Origin: Paenarthrobacter nitroguajacolicus JCM 14115
GTDB lineage: Bacteria; Actinomycetota; Actinomycetes; Actinomycetales; Micrococcaceae
Direction of reading: 5' to 3'
Assembly: GCA_001313365.1 (NCBI GenBank)
Contig: BBFS01000150.1
Coordinates: 1-7,187, forward strand
DNA length: 7,187 nt
Below are positions 1 to 6,854 of this stretch, piece after piece. Below the pieces are notes generated by a model that ran no database searches, was not told where the DNA came from, and was given only the letters and a program-made list of their open reading frames with translations. Both the position numbers and the translations under genes were made by a program. Positions within the stretch are counted from its first letter, which is position 1. Each line of letters starts with the position of its first letter.

Positions 1-17
1 TCCTCACCACGCCCTGC
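1..17. repeat. 17-bp direct repeat, left copy (second copy at 119-135)
   Basis: TCCTCACC(A/G)CGCCCTGC occurs at 1-17 and again at 119-135 with one mismatch, so the first palindromic unit is flanked by direct repeats 118 bp apart. The 1-17 copy looks like the tail of another repeat unit whose body lies left of the window, which would make this the edge of a head-to-tail array. A target-site duplication is less likely, because the last bases (CTGC) are also kept at the left of the second unit at 282. Confidence 0.6.
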
Positions 18-121
18 GCCGTCATCACCTACTTTGACTTTGGAAGCCTGCGGACACGCCGGGTGTCTGGGCGTGTCGTGATGCAGGCGCCCTCAAAGTA
101 GGTGGCGGGAGTACGGGTTCC
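14..121. repeat. Palindromic repeat unit, copy 1
   Basis: This is a 108-bp unit repeated at 282-389 with five mismatches. Its core (27-103) is a nested inverted repeat with three arms: ACCTACTTTGA (27-37) pairs with TCAAAGTAGGT (93-103), GCCTGC (46-51) with GCAGGC (83-88), and GACACGCC (53-60) with GGCGTGTC (70-77), leaving a 9-nt loop. An alternative inner stem GACAC/GTGTC (53-57 with 63-67) is also possible. There is no T-tract, so it is not a standard intrinsic terminator. It looks like an extragenic palindromic (REP-like) or miniature mobile element. I do not recognise it as a named family. Confidence 0.75.
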
Positions 122-135
122 TCACCGCGCCCTGC

Positions 136-281
136 ACAATTTCGCTACGCGGATGGAGTGGTGGCGCCCGGATCACGGTGTCCATGGGAATTAGGGTGGC
201 CTCGCCGGTCAACACGCAAGGGTTCGACGACGGCGCTTCGGTGGTGCCGACGTCGGGCGCTCCTGCGCAGCAGTGAGCGAG
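136..281. other. Unassigned segment between the two palindromic units
   Basis: This 146-bp stretch separates the repeats. The plus strand has an open frame ending in TGA at 274-276, with G or C at nearly all third positions; in the minus direction a frame also stays open and reads into copy 1, stopping at 93-95. The two frames share the same third-codon positions, so base composition cannot say which one, if either, is real. It could be the tail of a gene cut by the repeats. I recognise no family in either translation, and no RNA gene is evident. Confidence 0.3.
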
Positions 282-389
282 CTGCGCCGTCATCACCTAC
301 TTTGACTTTGGAAGCCTGCGGACACGCCGAGTGTCTGGGCATGTCGTGATGCAGGCGCCCTCAAAGTAGGTGGTGGAGGTACGGGTTCC
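282..389. repeat. Palindromic repeat unit, copy 2
   Basis: This is the second copy of the 108-bp unit, in the same orientation as copy 1 and offset by 268 bp. The outer arms (295-305 with 361-371) and the GCCTGC/GCAGGC arms are intact. One base in the inner stem differs (GGCATGTC instead of GGCGTGTC), giving a C-A mismatch, so this copy has begun to decay or copy 1 is the better master. It begins 24 bp past the femX-like stop codon at 413-415, so transcripts leaving that gene would include the hairpin. Confidence 0.75.
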
Positions 390-412
390 CTGTGCTGACT
401 CCGGGAGCTGGC

Positions 413-1348
413 CTAGCGCAGTTTGTCGCGGAGCTTCCTGGCAAGCTGGTAGGCGCCGTAGCGGAGCTTGTTGACCGGGAGGTCCCAGGTGCCGGGTAGG
501 AGACTTCGCGGCCTCCGAATGACTTTTTGAACGCAGTGAAGCCCGCCCATTTGTGGTCCGGCTGGTCTTCCGGCGCCACACCCCAAAGATCTACGTGTTT
601 GAGGCCCTTCTCCTTGGCGTCAGCCATCAAAGTCACCAGGAGCGGGATGCCTGCGCTGAGCTTGCGGTGGGTATCGTCCAAAGCGGCATGGGCGTACACA
701 CGGGTATCAGCGGAGTCATAGGCGAAAGCAGCGGCGATCGGTTCGCCTTCAAGCTCCGCGATGAACAGCGTTCCCGCGCCATTGGGCAGCAGGGAAGCGG
801 CTACTTGCGTGAGGTACTCGTCGCTTTGGGGGCTTGAAGCCGTTCCGGGCAGCCGTCAGATGGAGGAAATGCAGAAGCACAGAGATGTCGGCGGGATCCT
901 GGGAAGCGCGGAACGTGACACCCTTCTTGTGGATGTTCCGGTAGAGGTTCCTGTTGGTCGGCTTCATCCCGGCCAGGACGTCTTTGAAGTCGCCGTCAAG
1001 ATCCACGATCCAGCTGAGCTCAGGCTGCTGGTTGACCGGCGCAGGCGTCATACCGCGGGCGCGAAGGAGAGCATCGGCGTCGGGCGCTGTGAATCCGGCG
1101 GCAGCGGGCTCCATCCGCACGAACACAGCACCCTCCGCCTTTGCCAGGGCAACCAAGGCAGCAGTGGCGGCGTCGAAAGCTTCCACGGACTCCGCTACGG
1201 GGCCGTAGGGGGCGTAGATGACCTTGCCGGCGGGGTTCTTCTCCTCGATCGCGAGGAAACTCCAGCCGGGCCCGGACTGCTCATGGACACGGCGTCCCAA
1301 GGAACGCTGGACAGCCGCCCATGCGGGCGTTTGCAGGAAAAACTCCAT
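413..1348 (-). CDS. FemX/FemAB-type peptidoglycan bridge aminoacyl transferase (frame broken by apparent sequence errors)
   Basis: Family role: cytoplasmic FemAB-fold enzymes add amino acids from aminoacyl-tRNA to the lipid II stem peptide to build the interpeptide bridge. The repaired protein is 311 aa. Visible FemAB signs are the basic hinge around residues 129-144 (KPTNRNLYRNIHKKG) and the C-terminal stretch with VDLWGVAPE, a GFTAFKKSFGG segment and a PGTWDLPVNKLRY motif. As written the frame breaks twice: one base too many in the G run at 828-832, and one too few at 492-493. The two changes cancel, so 936 nt stays a multiple of three. The ATG at 1348 begins 3 nt after the manA stop, so co-transcription is very likely; the manA end supplies a weak GGGG ribosome site. 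The amino acid transferred (Ala, Ser or Gly type) cannot be read from the sequence. Confidence 0.85.
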
Positions 1349-1351
1349 GAA

Positions 1352-2618
1352 TCAGTTCCCCCAGCCCCGTGGTCACCGCGAAGGCAACACTGGTGTCCGT
1401 CGCTCCCTGCACGGGGGGGTGGACGTTCACGGGGGGGCCTCGATGTCGGGGGGGATGAACGCTGCAGCGCCACGCTGCAGCCTGAGATCACTCTTGGGGG
1501 GAGTCGAGCAACACCGAACCAGACACCACCACGACGACGGCGGGCCCGGTTTGCGCCAGCGGCACCGGCTCGGCGCCCGGGCCAAGCTCAATCCGCTGCA
1601 GCTGGAATTCCTTGAAGGGCGGCCGGTACAGTTCCTGCCCGAACTCGGTTCCGCTGGCCTCGATGCGGGGCACGCCGAGTGCTTCGAAGCGTACAGTCTT
1701 CAGCAATTCGGGGGACGTCCACGTGCTTTGGTGTGAGTCCGCCACGGAGGACATTGTCAGAGGAGGCCATGACCTCCACGCCCAACCCATGGAGGTAAGC
1801 GTGCACGTTGCCGGCCGGCAGGTAAACCACGTCACCGGGCTGCAAGGAAAGATGGTTCAGAAGAAGGGAAATGAGGACGCCGGGATCTCCGGGGGGGAAG
1901 GCTTCATTGATGTCCACCATGGCGGTCAACGCTTCGCGGTGCGGCTCCAGCGGTGCGCCGGCGGACAGGACGGCGACTACCTCGTTGATGGCGTCGGAGA
2001 CGCCGGTGCCACCCTCGATGAGTCGGCTGAAGGCTGCTTTCAGGCTGCAGGCTCATCAGGCTGGCCGAGATCTGCGACGACGCCTTTGATGACATCGGGA
2101 ACGTCCACTGCCGCGGAATCAAGGACGTGGGCCAGGTGCAAAGATGTCCTTGGACTCAGCAGGTGAACGGAAACCACACAATGCCTTGAACGGAGTGAGG
2201 GCGAAGATCATCTCCGGTTTGTGGTTGTCATCCCGGTAGTTGCGGTCTGCTGCATCGGCGGGGGGGATGCCGGCCGCATTCTCCCGTTCGAATCCTTCCC
2301 GGGCCTGATCAAGGCTGGGGGGGTGCACCTGCAAGGACAGCGGCTGCTCTGCGGCCAGGAGCTTGGTGAGAAACGGCAGCCGTGGGCCGAATTCGGCGAG
2401 GCTTTCCGAGCTAGGCAGCGCAGGGGATCCGAGGCGATCAACGCGTCCAAGGGCTGGGTGACACCGTTGGGGTGGACGGCTGTGGAGGGGGAGTCCGGGT
2501 GGGCTCCGATCCACATCTCGGCTTCAGGACCACCTGATGCCGGCCGACCAAGCAAGCCGGCGATCGCCGTCGTCGAACCCCACGCATAGGGTCGCAAAAC
2601 ATTCTCAATCTGGTACAC
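1352..2618 (-). CDS. manA: Mannose-6-phosphate isomerase, class I (frame broken by apparent sequence errors)
   Basis: It interconverts fructose-6-phosphate and mannose-6-phosphate in the cytosol, feeding GDP-mannose and mannosylated glycans. Repair gives 416 aa. The zinc ligands are visible: Gln97 and His99 in SLQVHPS, Glu134 in YRDDNHKPEM (a class I signature), and His271 in YLPAGNVHAYL; the catalytic Arg290 lies in SDNVLRGGLTPKHVDV. Residues 97, 99 and 134 match the E. coli numbering. GTG at 2618 is chosen because AAGGA lies 9 nt upstream and MYQIENVLRPYAWGS is the usual N-terminus. Breaks lie in G/C runs at 1358, 1431, 1496, 1710, 2043, 2138 and 2411; in-frame extra triplets lie at 1413, 1448, 1891, 2260 and 2317. 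An apparent stop at 1488 is an artefact of the run at 1496-1501; the real end is the TGA at 1352-1354. Confidence 0.93.
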
Positions 2619-2627
2619 GAAAGAAAG

Positions 2628-2632
2628 TCCTT
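2628..2632 (-). promoter_or_regulatory. Ribosome binding site of manA
   Basis: AAGGA on the minus strand lies 9 nt before the GTG at 2618 and supports that start. The space between the LCP stop and the manA start is only 53 nt and holds one 7-G run (2650-2656) but no clear promoter or terminator, so manA is probably read through from the LCP gene. Confidence 0.55.
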
Positions 2633-2671
2633 ATCGTTGCGCTGAACGTGGGGGGGTGGGCGGAAGGCGGC

Positions 2672-4313
2672 TTACAGCGGTGCGCACTGTCCGTTGGTTG
2701 CCACGAGGTCACGGATACCTTGCTCATCGCCTTGGGCCTTGAGGCCGTTCAGCAACTCGATGGTGATCGGGGTGCCGTCGGGCGTGGTGGTCACCGGGGG
2801 TGAAATCGGCCGAAGGCGACGGGAGCTGGCTCACCGGAACGGAACCCGCAACCGGCCCCCCCGCGGCCATAATGGCTCCGGCCCCCCCGGCACCATCATA
2901 GGAATCGACGCGTCGCTCGCCTTGGGAGTGTTGGACGAAGCCAGCACTTCCTGGACCTTGGAATGGATCAGGTCAAAGTCCGGCACCGTGGAGAAGGACG
3001 CGTCAAAGTCCGGGGGGGCCGATGGTGAGGCGCTTGACGGGCTGGTTCTTGGACTTCAACGCTAGGTCCACAAAGCTGCCCAGCTGGTTCGAGGAAATGT
3101 TGGAGTCAACCACCTTGGTGCCGGCGTTGGCGATGTCCTCGAACTTGGTGAGGAGCGTGGCAGGGTCCAACTGCTTGAGCATGGCCTGCTGTACGCACTG
3201 CTGGCGCGCGATGCGGGCGTAGTCATCCACGAATTCGCGGGACCGTCCGTACCAAAGGGCCTGGAAGCCATTCAAGTGTTGGTCGCCGGCAGGAATCCAA
3301 CCGTCAGGCATGCCGTGGATTCCGTTGGCCTCGTCAGTGACGGGACCACTGATGGGCACCCAGCCACCGGCTTTGATACGGATGCCGCCCATGGCATCGA
3401 TGAGTTTGGCGAAACCGTCCATGTCCACCAGGACATACGCCTGGACGGTGATGCCAAGGTGCCGGACACGGCTTCGAGCGTGGCCTGCGCTCCGGGATCC
3501 GCGACCCCTGGATAGAGGTCCTGGTGGTTATTGGTGACCTCGGTGTTGACAGCGTTGATGAGGCATTCGTCCCCCCCGCAGTTGTAGCCATCGGGGGTAG
3601 ATCCCGCGCATAGGCGAGCCCTCGCTGAATTGGGCGTTCTGAAGGTTGCGGGGGGGACAGAGATGATGGCACTCTCGCCGGTTTTCGCGTCGACGCTGAT
3701 GACGGAAAGGCTGTCCGGGCGGCGGCCGGTCCTATCGTCCCCCGGCGTCGCCACCCATCATGAGGAAGTTGTACCGTCCGTCCACTGGATCAATGGCGGG
3801 ACCGGCATTGAAAATGCTGCCGATTGCATTGCGGCTCACGTTAAGGACGTAGGCGAGATAGCCCAGCGATCCGCTGGCGAGGACCGTGGTCACCGCCAGG
3901 ACGACGGCGATGATGGGGGGGCGCATTCCCGGTGCCAGGAGCGCAGGCCTGATGATCCTCAGGGTATTGAGGAACAAGAAGGCCCACCCCCAAGGCCAAC
4001 GCCACGAGGATCACGATGATGAACAAGGAACCCACCGGATGCGTGACGACGCTGAGCAGCATCGTACGGTTCACCAAGGCAATGAACAATGTGAGCAGGG
4101 CAAGGGCCCACACCGTGATAGTGACGCGCAAAGCGATGCGGCCAAGTTTGCGGTCCCCCGGCAACAATTTGGGCGCTGCCGGGAACAAAGAGAGTGAGGA
4201 GGACCAGCACGAAGGCGCGTTTGGTCCGCACCGGAGCGCTGGCGCCGGACGGATAGCGGACGGGATCAGTCAGGGCGGAACCGGGCTGACTCGGGGGTCT
4301 TGTGCATGGTCAT
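2672..4313 (-). CDS. LytR-CpsA-Psr (LCP) family cell-wall glycopolymer ligase with four N-terminal membrane helices (frame broken by apparent sequence errors)
   Basis: LCP enzymes move glycopolymers from polyprenyl-phosphate carriers to peptidoglycan outside the membrane. Repair gives 540 aa. Hydrophobic helices lie near residues 33-52, 60-80, 93-116 and 131-153. The LCP domain follows: FLMMGGDAGDDRTGRRPDSL (181-200), ISVPRNLQ (215-222), IDAMGGIRI (301-309), then GFQALWYGRSR (345-355) and DDYARIARQQC (359-369). The Arg and Asp residues are those that bind the polyprenyl phosphate in the family. A proline-rich linker (about 470-505) leads to a short LytR_C-like tail, TIELLNGL (511-518). The ATG at 4313 (another in-frame ATG at 4307) has GGAAGG 9 nt upstream. 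The protein is split over several frames by G/C runs at 2796, 2882, 3012, 3454, 3593, 3650, 3739, 3987, 4155 and 4293; extra in-frame triplets lie at 2856, 3571 and 3915. It lies 14 nt after purE. Confidence 0.92.
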
Positions 4314-4327
4314 CAACCGCTGCCTTC

Positions 4328-4897
4328 CTAGCGGGGGCTCCGGGCAGAGGCATTCGCAGGGGAAAAGACCTCTTCTACTTTGTGGCGCAGGTTTTCGCCC
4401 TTCTTAGTGGCGACGTCGTTCAGCTCCTGGGCGAAGGTGAGGAGATCCGCGCGGAGCTTCGATGCAAGTTCGTCAGTGCCTGACGCCAACATGCGAACGG
4501 CGAGAAGACCTGCATTGCGGGCGCCGGCGATGGACACAGTGGCCACGGGAACGCCGGCAGGCATCTGGACGATGGACAGCAGGGAATCCATGCCGTCCAA
4601 TGTTTTGAGGGGGGGACAGGGACGCCGATGACGGGAAGGGGGGGCGTGACCGAAGCCAGCATGCCGGGAAGGTGCGCAGCCCCGCCGGCCCCCCCGGCAA
4701 TGATGACGCGCAGGCCGCGTTCGTGGGCAGTCTGGCCGTAGCGGATCATCTCAGTGGCATGCGGTGAGCTGACACGACGTCTGCCTCAAAGGGGATGCCG
4801 AACTCGGCCAGGGCGTCTGCGGCGGCTCCATCACCGGCCAATCGGAGTCCGAGCCCATCACGAGCCCAACCAGCGGTGCTGTTCTTTCCGAAGTCAT
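4328..4897 (-). CDS. purE: N5-carboxyaminoimidazole ribonucleotide mutase (PurE class I; frame broken by apparent sequence errors)
   Basis: It converts N5-CAIR, the PurK product, to CAIR in purine synthesis. Repair gives 187 aa. Motifs are [10 protein letters not shown] (14-23), SAHRMPTEM (43-51) with the catalytic His45, [12 protein letters not shown] (68-79) and [16 protein letters not shown] (106-121). The ATG at 4897 overlaps the purK stop in an ATGA, with GAGGAG 5 nt upstream, so the pair is translationally coupled. Short G/C runs at 4756-4757 and 4826 each lack one base, the run at 4609-4615 has two extra, and those at 4638-4644 and 4689-4695 carry three extra each. The TAG stop at 4328-4330 depends on the C5 run at 4333-4337 being true; with four bases the frame would run on toward the LCP start, so the exact end is less sure than the rest. 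Confidence 0.94.
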
Positions 4898-6086
4898 GCG
4901 GTCTCCTCTAGGGTGGTCTGCTCGGGCTTTCGGCCGTCACGGATGATGTTGGCCACGGTGGTCGCGCGCTGCCTGACGGAGTCGACGTCGGAAACCGAGC
5001 TGCCAACCAGGTTCACGTGGCCGATCTTGCGGCCCGGGCGAACGGACTTGCCGTAGGAATGCACTTTTGCCGCGGGCTCGAAGGCCAACGCCATGGGGAA
5101 AGCCTTGAAGAGGTCCTGATTGTCGCCGCCCAGGAAGTTCTTCATGACCACCACCGGGGGGGCCAGGGCATCCGTTGCGCCCAGTGGAAGGTCCAACACG
5201 GCCCGCAGGTGCTGCTCAAACTGGCTGGTAATGGAACCGTCTTGCGTCCAGTGCCCGGTGTTGTGCGGACGCATGGCGAGCTCGTTGATAAGGAAGCCGG
5301 CTCCGATTCCCGGAGTTTCGAACAGCTCTGCGGCCATGACCCCGGTGACGCCGAGTTCGTTGGCAATGCGCAGGGCAGCCTCTTCAGCCGCAGCAGCCAC
5401 TTCAACGGAAATGTTCTGGGCGGGTGCGATCACTTCGTCGCAAACTCCATCCACCTGAATGGTGTGGACAACCGGCCATGCACGGGATTCGCCACTTGGG
5501 CTGCGTGCCACAAGGGCCGAGAGTTCGCGGCTGAAATCAACCTTGGCTTCTGCCAGCAGGGGGGGATTCATAGCCTGGAACCAGTCGGCAGTTTCCAAAG
5601 CATCGTCCGCGGAGTCAACAATCCTGACACCCTTGCCGTCGTAGCCTCCGCGAGGGGTCTTCAGAACCACGGGCCAGCCGATCCTGTCGCCAAAGGCCAC
5701 CAGATCCTCAACGCTGTGGACAGCCGACCACTCAGGGTTCGGCAGGCCCAAGCGGTCAATTGCAGCCCGCATCACCAACTTGTCCTGGGCGTTAACCAAC
5801 GCGTCAGGGCCGGGTTGGACGTTGACGCCTGCGTCCAGGAGGCTTGCAGGTGTTCCGTGGGGACGTGTTCGTGATCAAACGTGAGCACGTCCAGGCCCTT
5901 GGAGAACTCAAGAAGAGCATCCAGGTCCTTGTAGTCGCCAAGAGGCGCAGTGGCCACTGCGGCCACGGCAGAAACGTCCTCACCCTCGGCCAAAACACGG
6001 AGTTCGAAGCCCAAGGCGGTAGCGGGCGGAGCCATCATTCGTGCGAGCTGGCCGCCGCCAACAACGCCAATTACTGGAAAAGTCAC
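4894..6086 (-). CDS. purK: N5-carboxyaminoimidazole ribonucleotide synthase (PurK; one frame break)
   Basis: This ATP-grasp enzyme carboxylates AIR with bicarbonate and ATP to N5-CAIR, which PurE then rearranges. Repair gives 395 aa. Motifs are the N-terminal GVVGGGQLARMM (7-18), LTFDHEHVPTEHL (68-80), the ATP-grasp loop KTPRGGYDGKG (143-153), SRELSALVAR (185-194), and NELAMRPHNTGHWT (267-280) followed by TSQFEQH (286-292). The frame breaks once, where the run at 5841-5842 seems to lack a G; extra in-frame triplets lie at 5156-5162 and 5559-5565. The GTG at 6086 is chosen because the family N-terminus starts there. No Shine-Dalgarno is visible, and a TANNNT box lies 7 nt upstream, which suits a leaderless message. 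It is the first gene of the minus-strand block. Confidence 0.95.
4903..4908 (-). promoter_or_regulatory. Ribosome binding site of purE inside the end of purK
   Basis: GAGGAG on the minus strand sits 5 nt before the purE ATG (4897) and lies within the last codons of purK. It is the strongest Shine-Dalgarno sequence in the window and fixes the purE start. Confidence 0.75.
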
Positions 6087-6093
6087 AAGGTTC

Positions 6094-6099
6094 AGCCTA
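6094..6099 (-). promoter_or_regulatory. Candidate -10 box for a leaderless purK transcript
   Basis: TAGGCT on the minus strand lies exactly 7 nt before the GTG of purK, the spacing typical of leaderless actinobacterial messages (TANNNT, then 6-8 nt, then the start codon as first transcribed base). The purK start has no ribosome binding site, which fits. No good -35 hexamer is visible at 17-18 bp; the palindrome at 6109-6131 covers that position. Confidence 0.35.
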
Positions 6100-6108
6100 C
6101 CGAACCGC

Positions 6109-6131
6109 CGGCAGGATCACTGATTCTGCCG
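6109..6131. promoter_or_regulatory. 23-bp near-perfect palindrome upstream of purK, candidate operator
   Basis: Two 11-bp arms, CGGCAGGATCA (6109-6119) and TGATTCTGCCG (6121-6131), pair at 10 of 11 positions around a single central base at 6120. It lies in the 181-bp spacer between the divergent purK and GtrA-family genes and covers where the -35 element of the candidate purK promoter would be. The arms are too closely spaced for a good RNA hairpin without opening the centre, so a site for a dimeric DNA-binding protein is the simplest reading. I do not recognise the regulator. Confidence 0.5.
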
Positions 6132-6219
6132 TCCTTTGGGATGGTTTTCTGCGGCGTGAGGCGCCAGTATCGGCGTTCTCACAGCCCCCCCTTCAAAGGC
6201 AGCACATGGAAATCGGCGC

Positions 6220-6225
6220 TAAAAT
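6220..6225 (+). promoter_or_regulatory. Weak candidate -10 box for the GtrA-family gene
   Basis: TAAAAT lies 42 nt before the ATG at 6268 and is the only AT-rich hexamer of the right type in the spacer on this strand. No convincing -35 element is present at 16-18 bp. Treat it as a guess from composition. Confidence 0.25.
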
Positions 6226-6267
6226 GGGTGAGGCCCATCGGCCACTTTTCAACGGCCATGGAGGGTC

Positions 6268-6834
6268 ATGATCACCACACTTGCAGATCGCATCCGCGAC
6301 TTGCCTCACTTTTTTGGCGTGAGGTAGCAAAGTTCGGCGCCGTCGGCGGTGTTGCTTTCGTCATCGACTCGGCGGTCTTCATCTGGCTCTTTTCGGGCCC
6401 GATGCACGGCAGCGAAGTGTGGGCCAAGGCCATTGCAACCATTGTTGCAAGTATTTTCTCGTGGGTCGCGAACCGTTTCTGGACGTTCCGGCACCGTAAA
6501 CAGGCCAACGTGGTTCGTGAAGCCGTGCTGTTTGCCATCATGAACCTTGTCGGGCTCCTGATTGCGTCGGGATGTGTGTGGTTTGCAAAGTACATCCTGG
6601 ACCTCAACGACAAGCCTTCACTGTTCATCGCCGGCAGCGTCGTGGGCCTCATCCTGGGCACCATCTTCCGTTTCTTCGCCTACCGCTTCTGGGTGTTCAA
6701 CGAAGAACTGGATGCCGAACCCGAGTTCTCGCATGACCACGAGATCATCGAGCTGCACCACAAATCCAAGACCAATTCCGAATCCGGGGGCCAACCCGGC
6801 GACCGGCGAATTCCCTTCAGTCAAGAACCTCTGA
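6268..6834 (+). CDS. GtrA-family four-helix membrane protein (frame broken by apparent sequence errors)
   Basis: GtrA-family proteins are small integral membrane proteins linked to moving polyprenyl-linked sugars across the membrane or to cell-wall polysaccharide synthesis. Repair gives 188 aa. Four hydrophobic helices lie near residues 24-42, 52-69, 85-110 and 119-138. The family motifs NRFWTFRHR (69-77) and FAYRFWVFNEE (137-147) are clear; an acidic, histidine-containing tail follows. The start is ATG at 6268; GGAGGG upstream is only 2-3 nt away, closer than usual. One C seems missing at 6300, restoring RIRDLASLFWREVAKFG. The run at 6786-6790 seems one G too long; with four G the protein ends at the TGA at 6832-6834, while as written it reads on to a TAG at 6849-6851. 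The shorter end has the better codon use. An apparent open frame extending upstream to 5844 is not coding. Confidence 0.88.
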
Positions 6835-6854
6835 CGCCCAAGAACCTTTAGAGG

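Noticed and set aside
14..389. CRISPR array
   Set aside because: Only two full units are present, each over 100 bp with internal nested palindromes, and the space between them is 160 bp; no short regular repeat-spacer pattern or cas gene is seen.
761..1615. Plus-strand open frame of 284 codons
   Set aside because: It lies opposite the femX-like gene and the end of manA, whose family motifs are clear, and its translation is arginine- and glycine-rich with no family likeness.
5017..5874. Plus-strand open frame of 285 codons
   Set aside because: It is antisense to purK, which is certain from its motifs; the open frame is a by-product of high GC.
413..6086. A run of true pseudogenes
   Set aside because: All active-site motifs are kept across the breaks, the indels are limited to G/C runs, and repair restores whole-codon lengths. 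Real decay would also show substitutions, stops and A/T indels.
5844..6267. N-terminal extension of the GtrA-family protein to 5844
   Set aside because: The stretch overlaps the start of purK on the other strand and the promoter spacer, has no hydrophobic or family features, and joins the real gene only because of the missing base near 6300.
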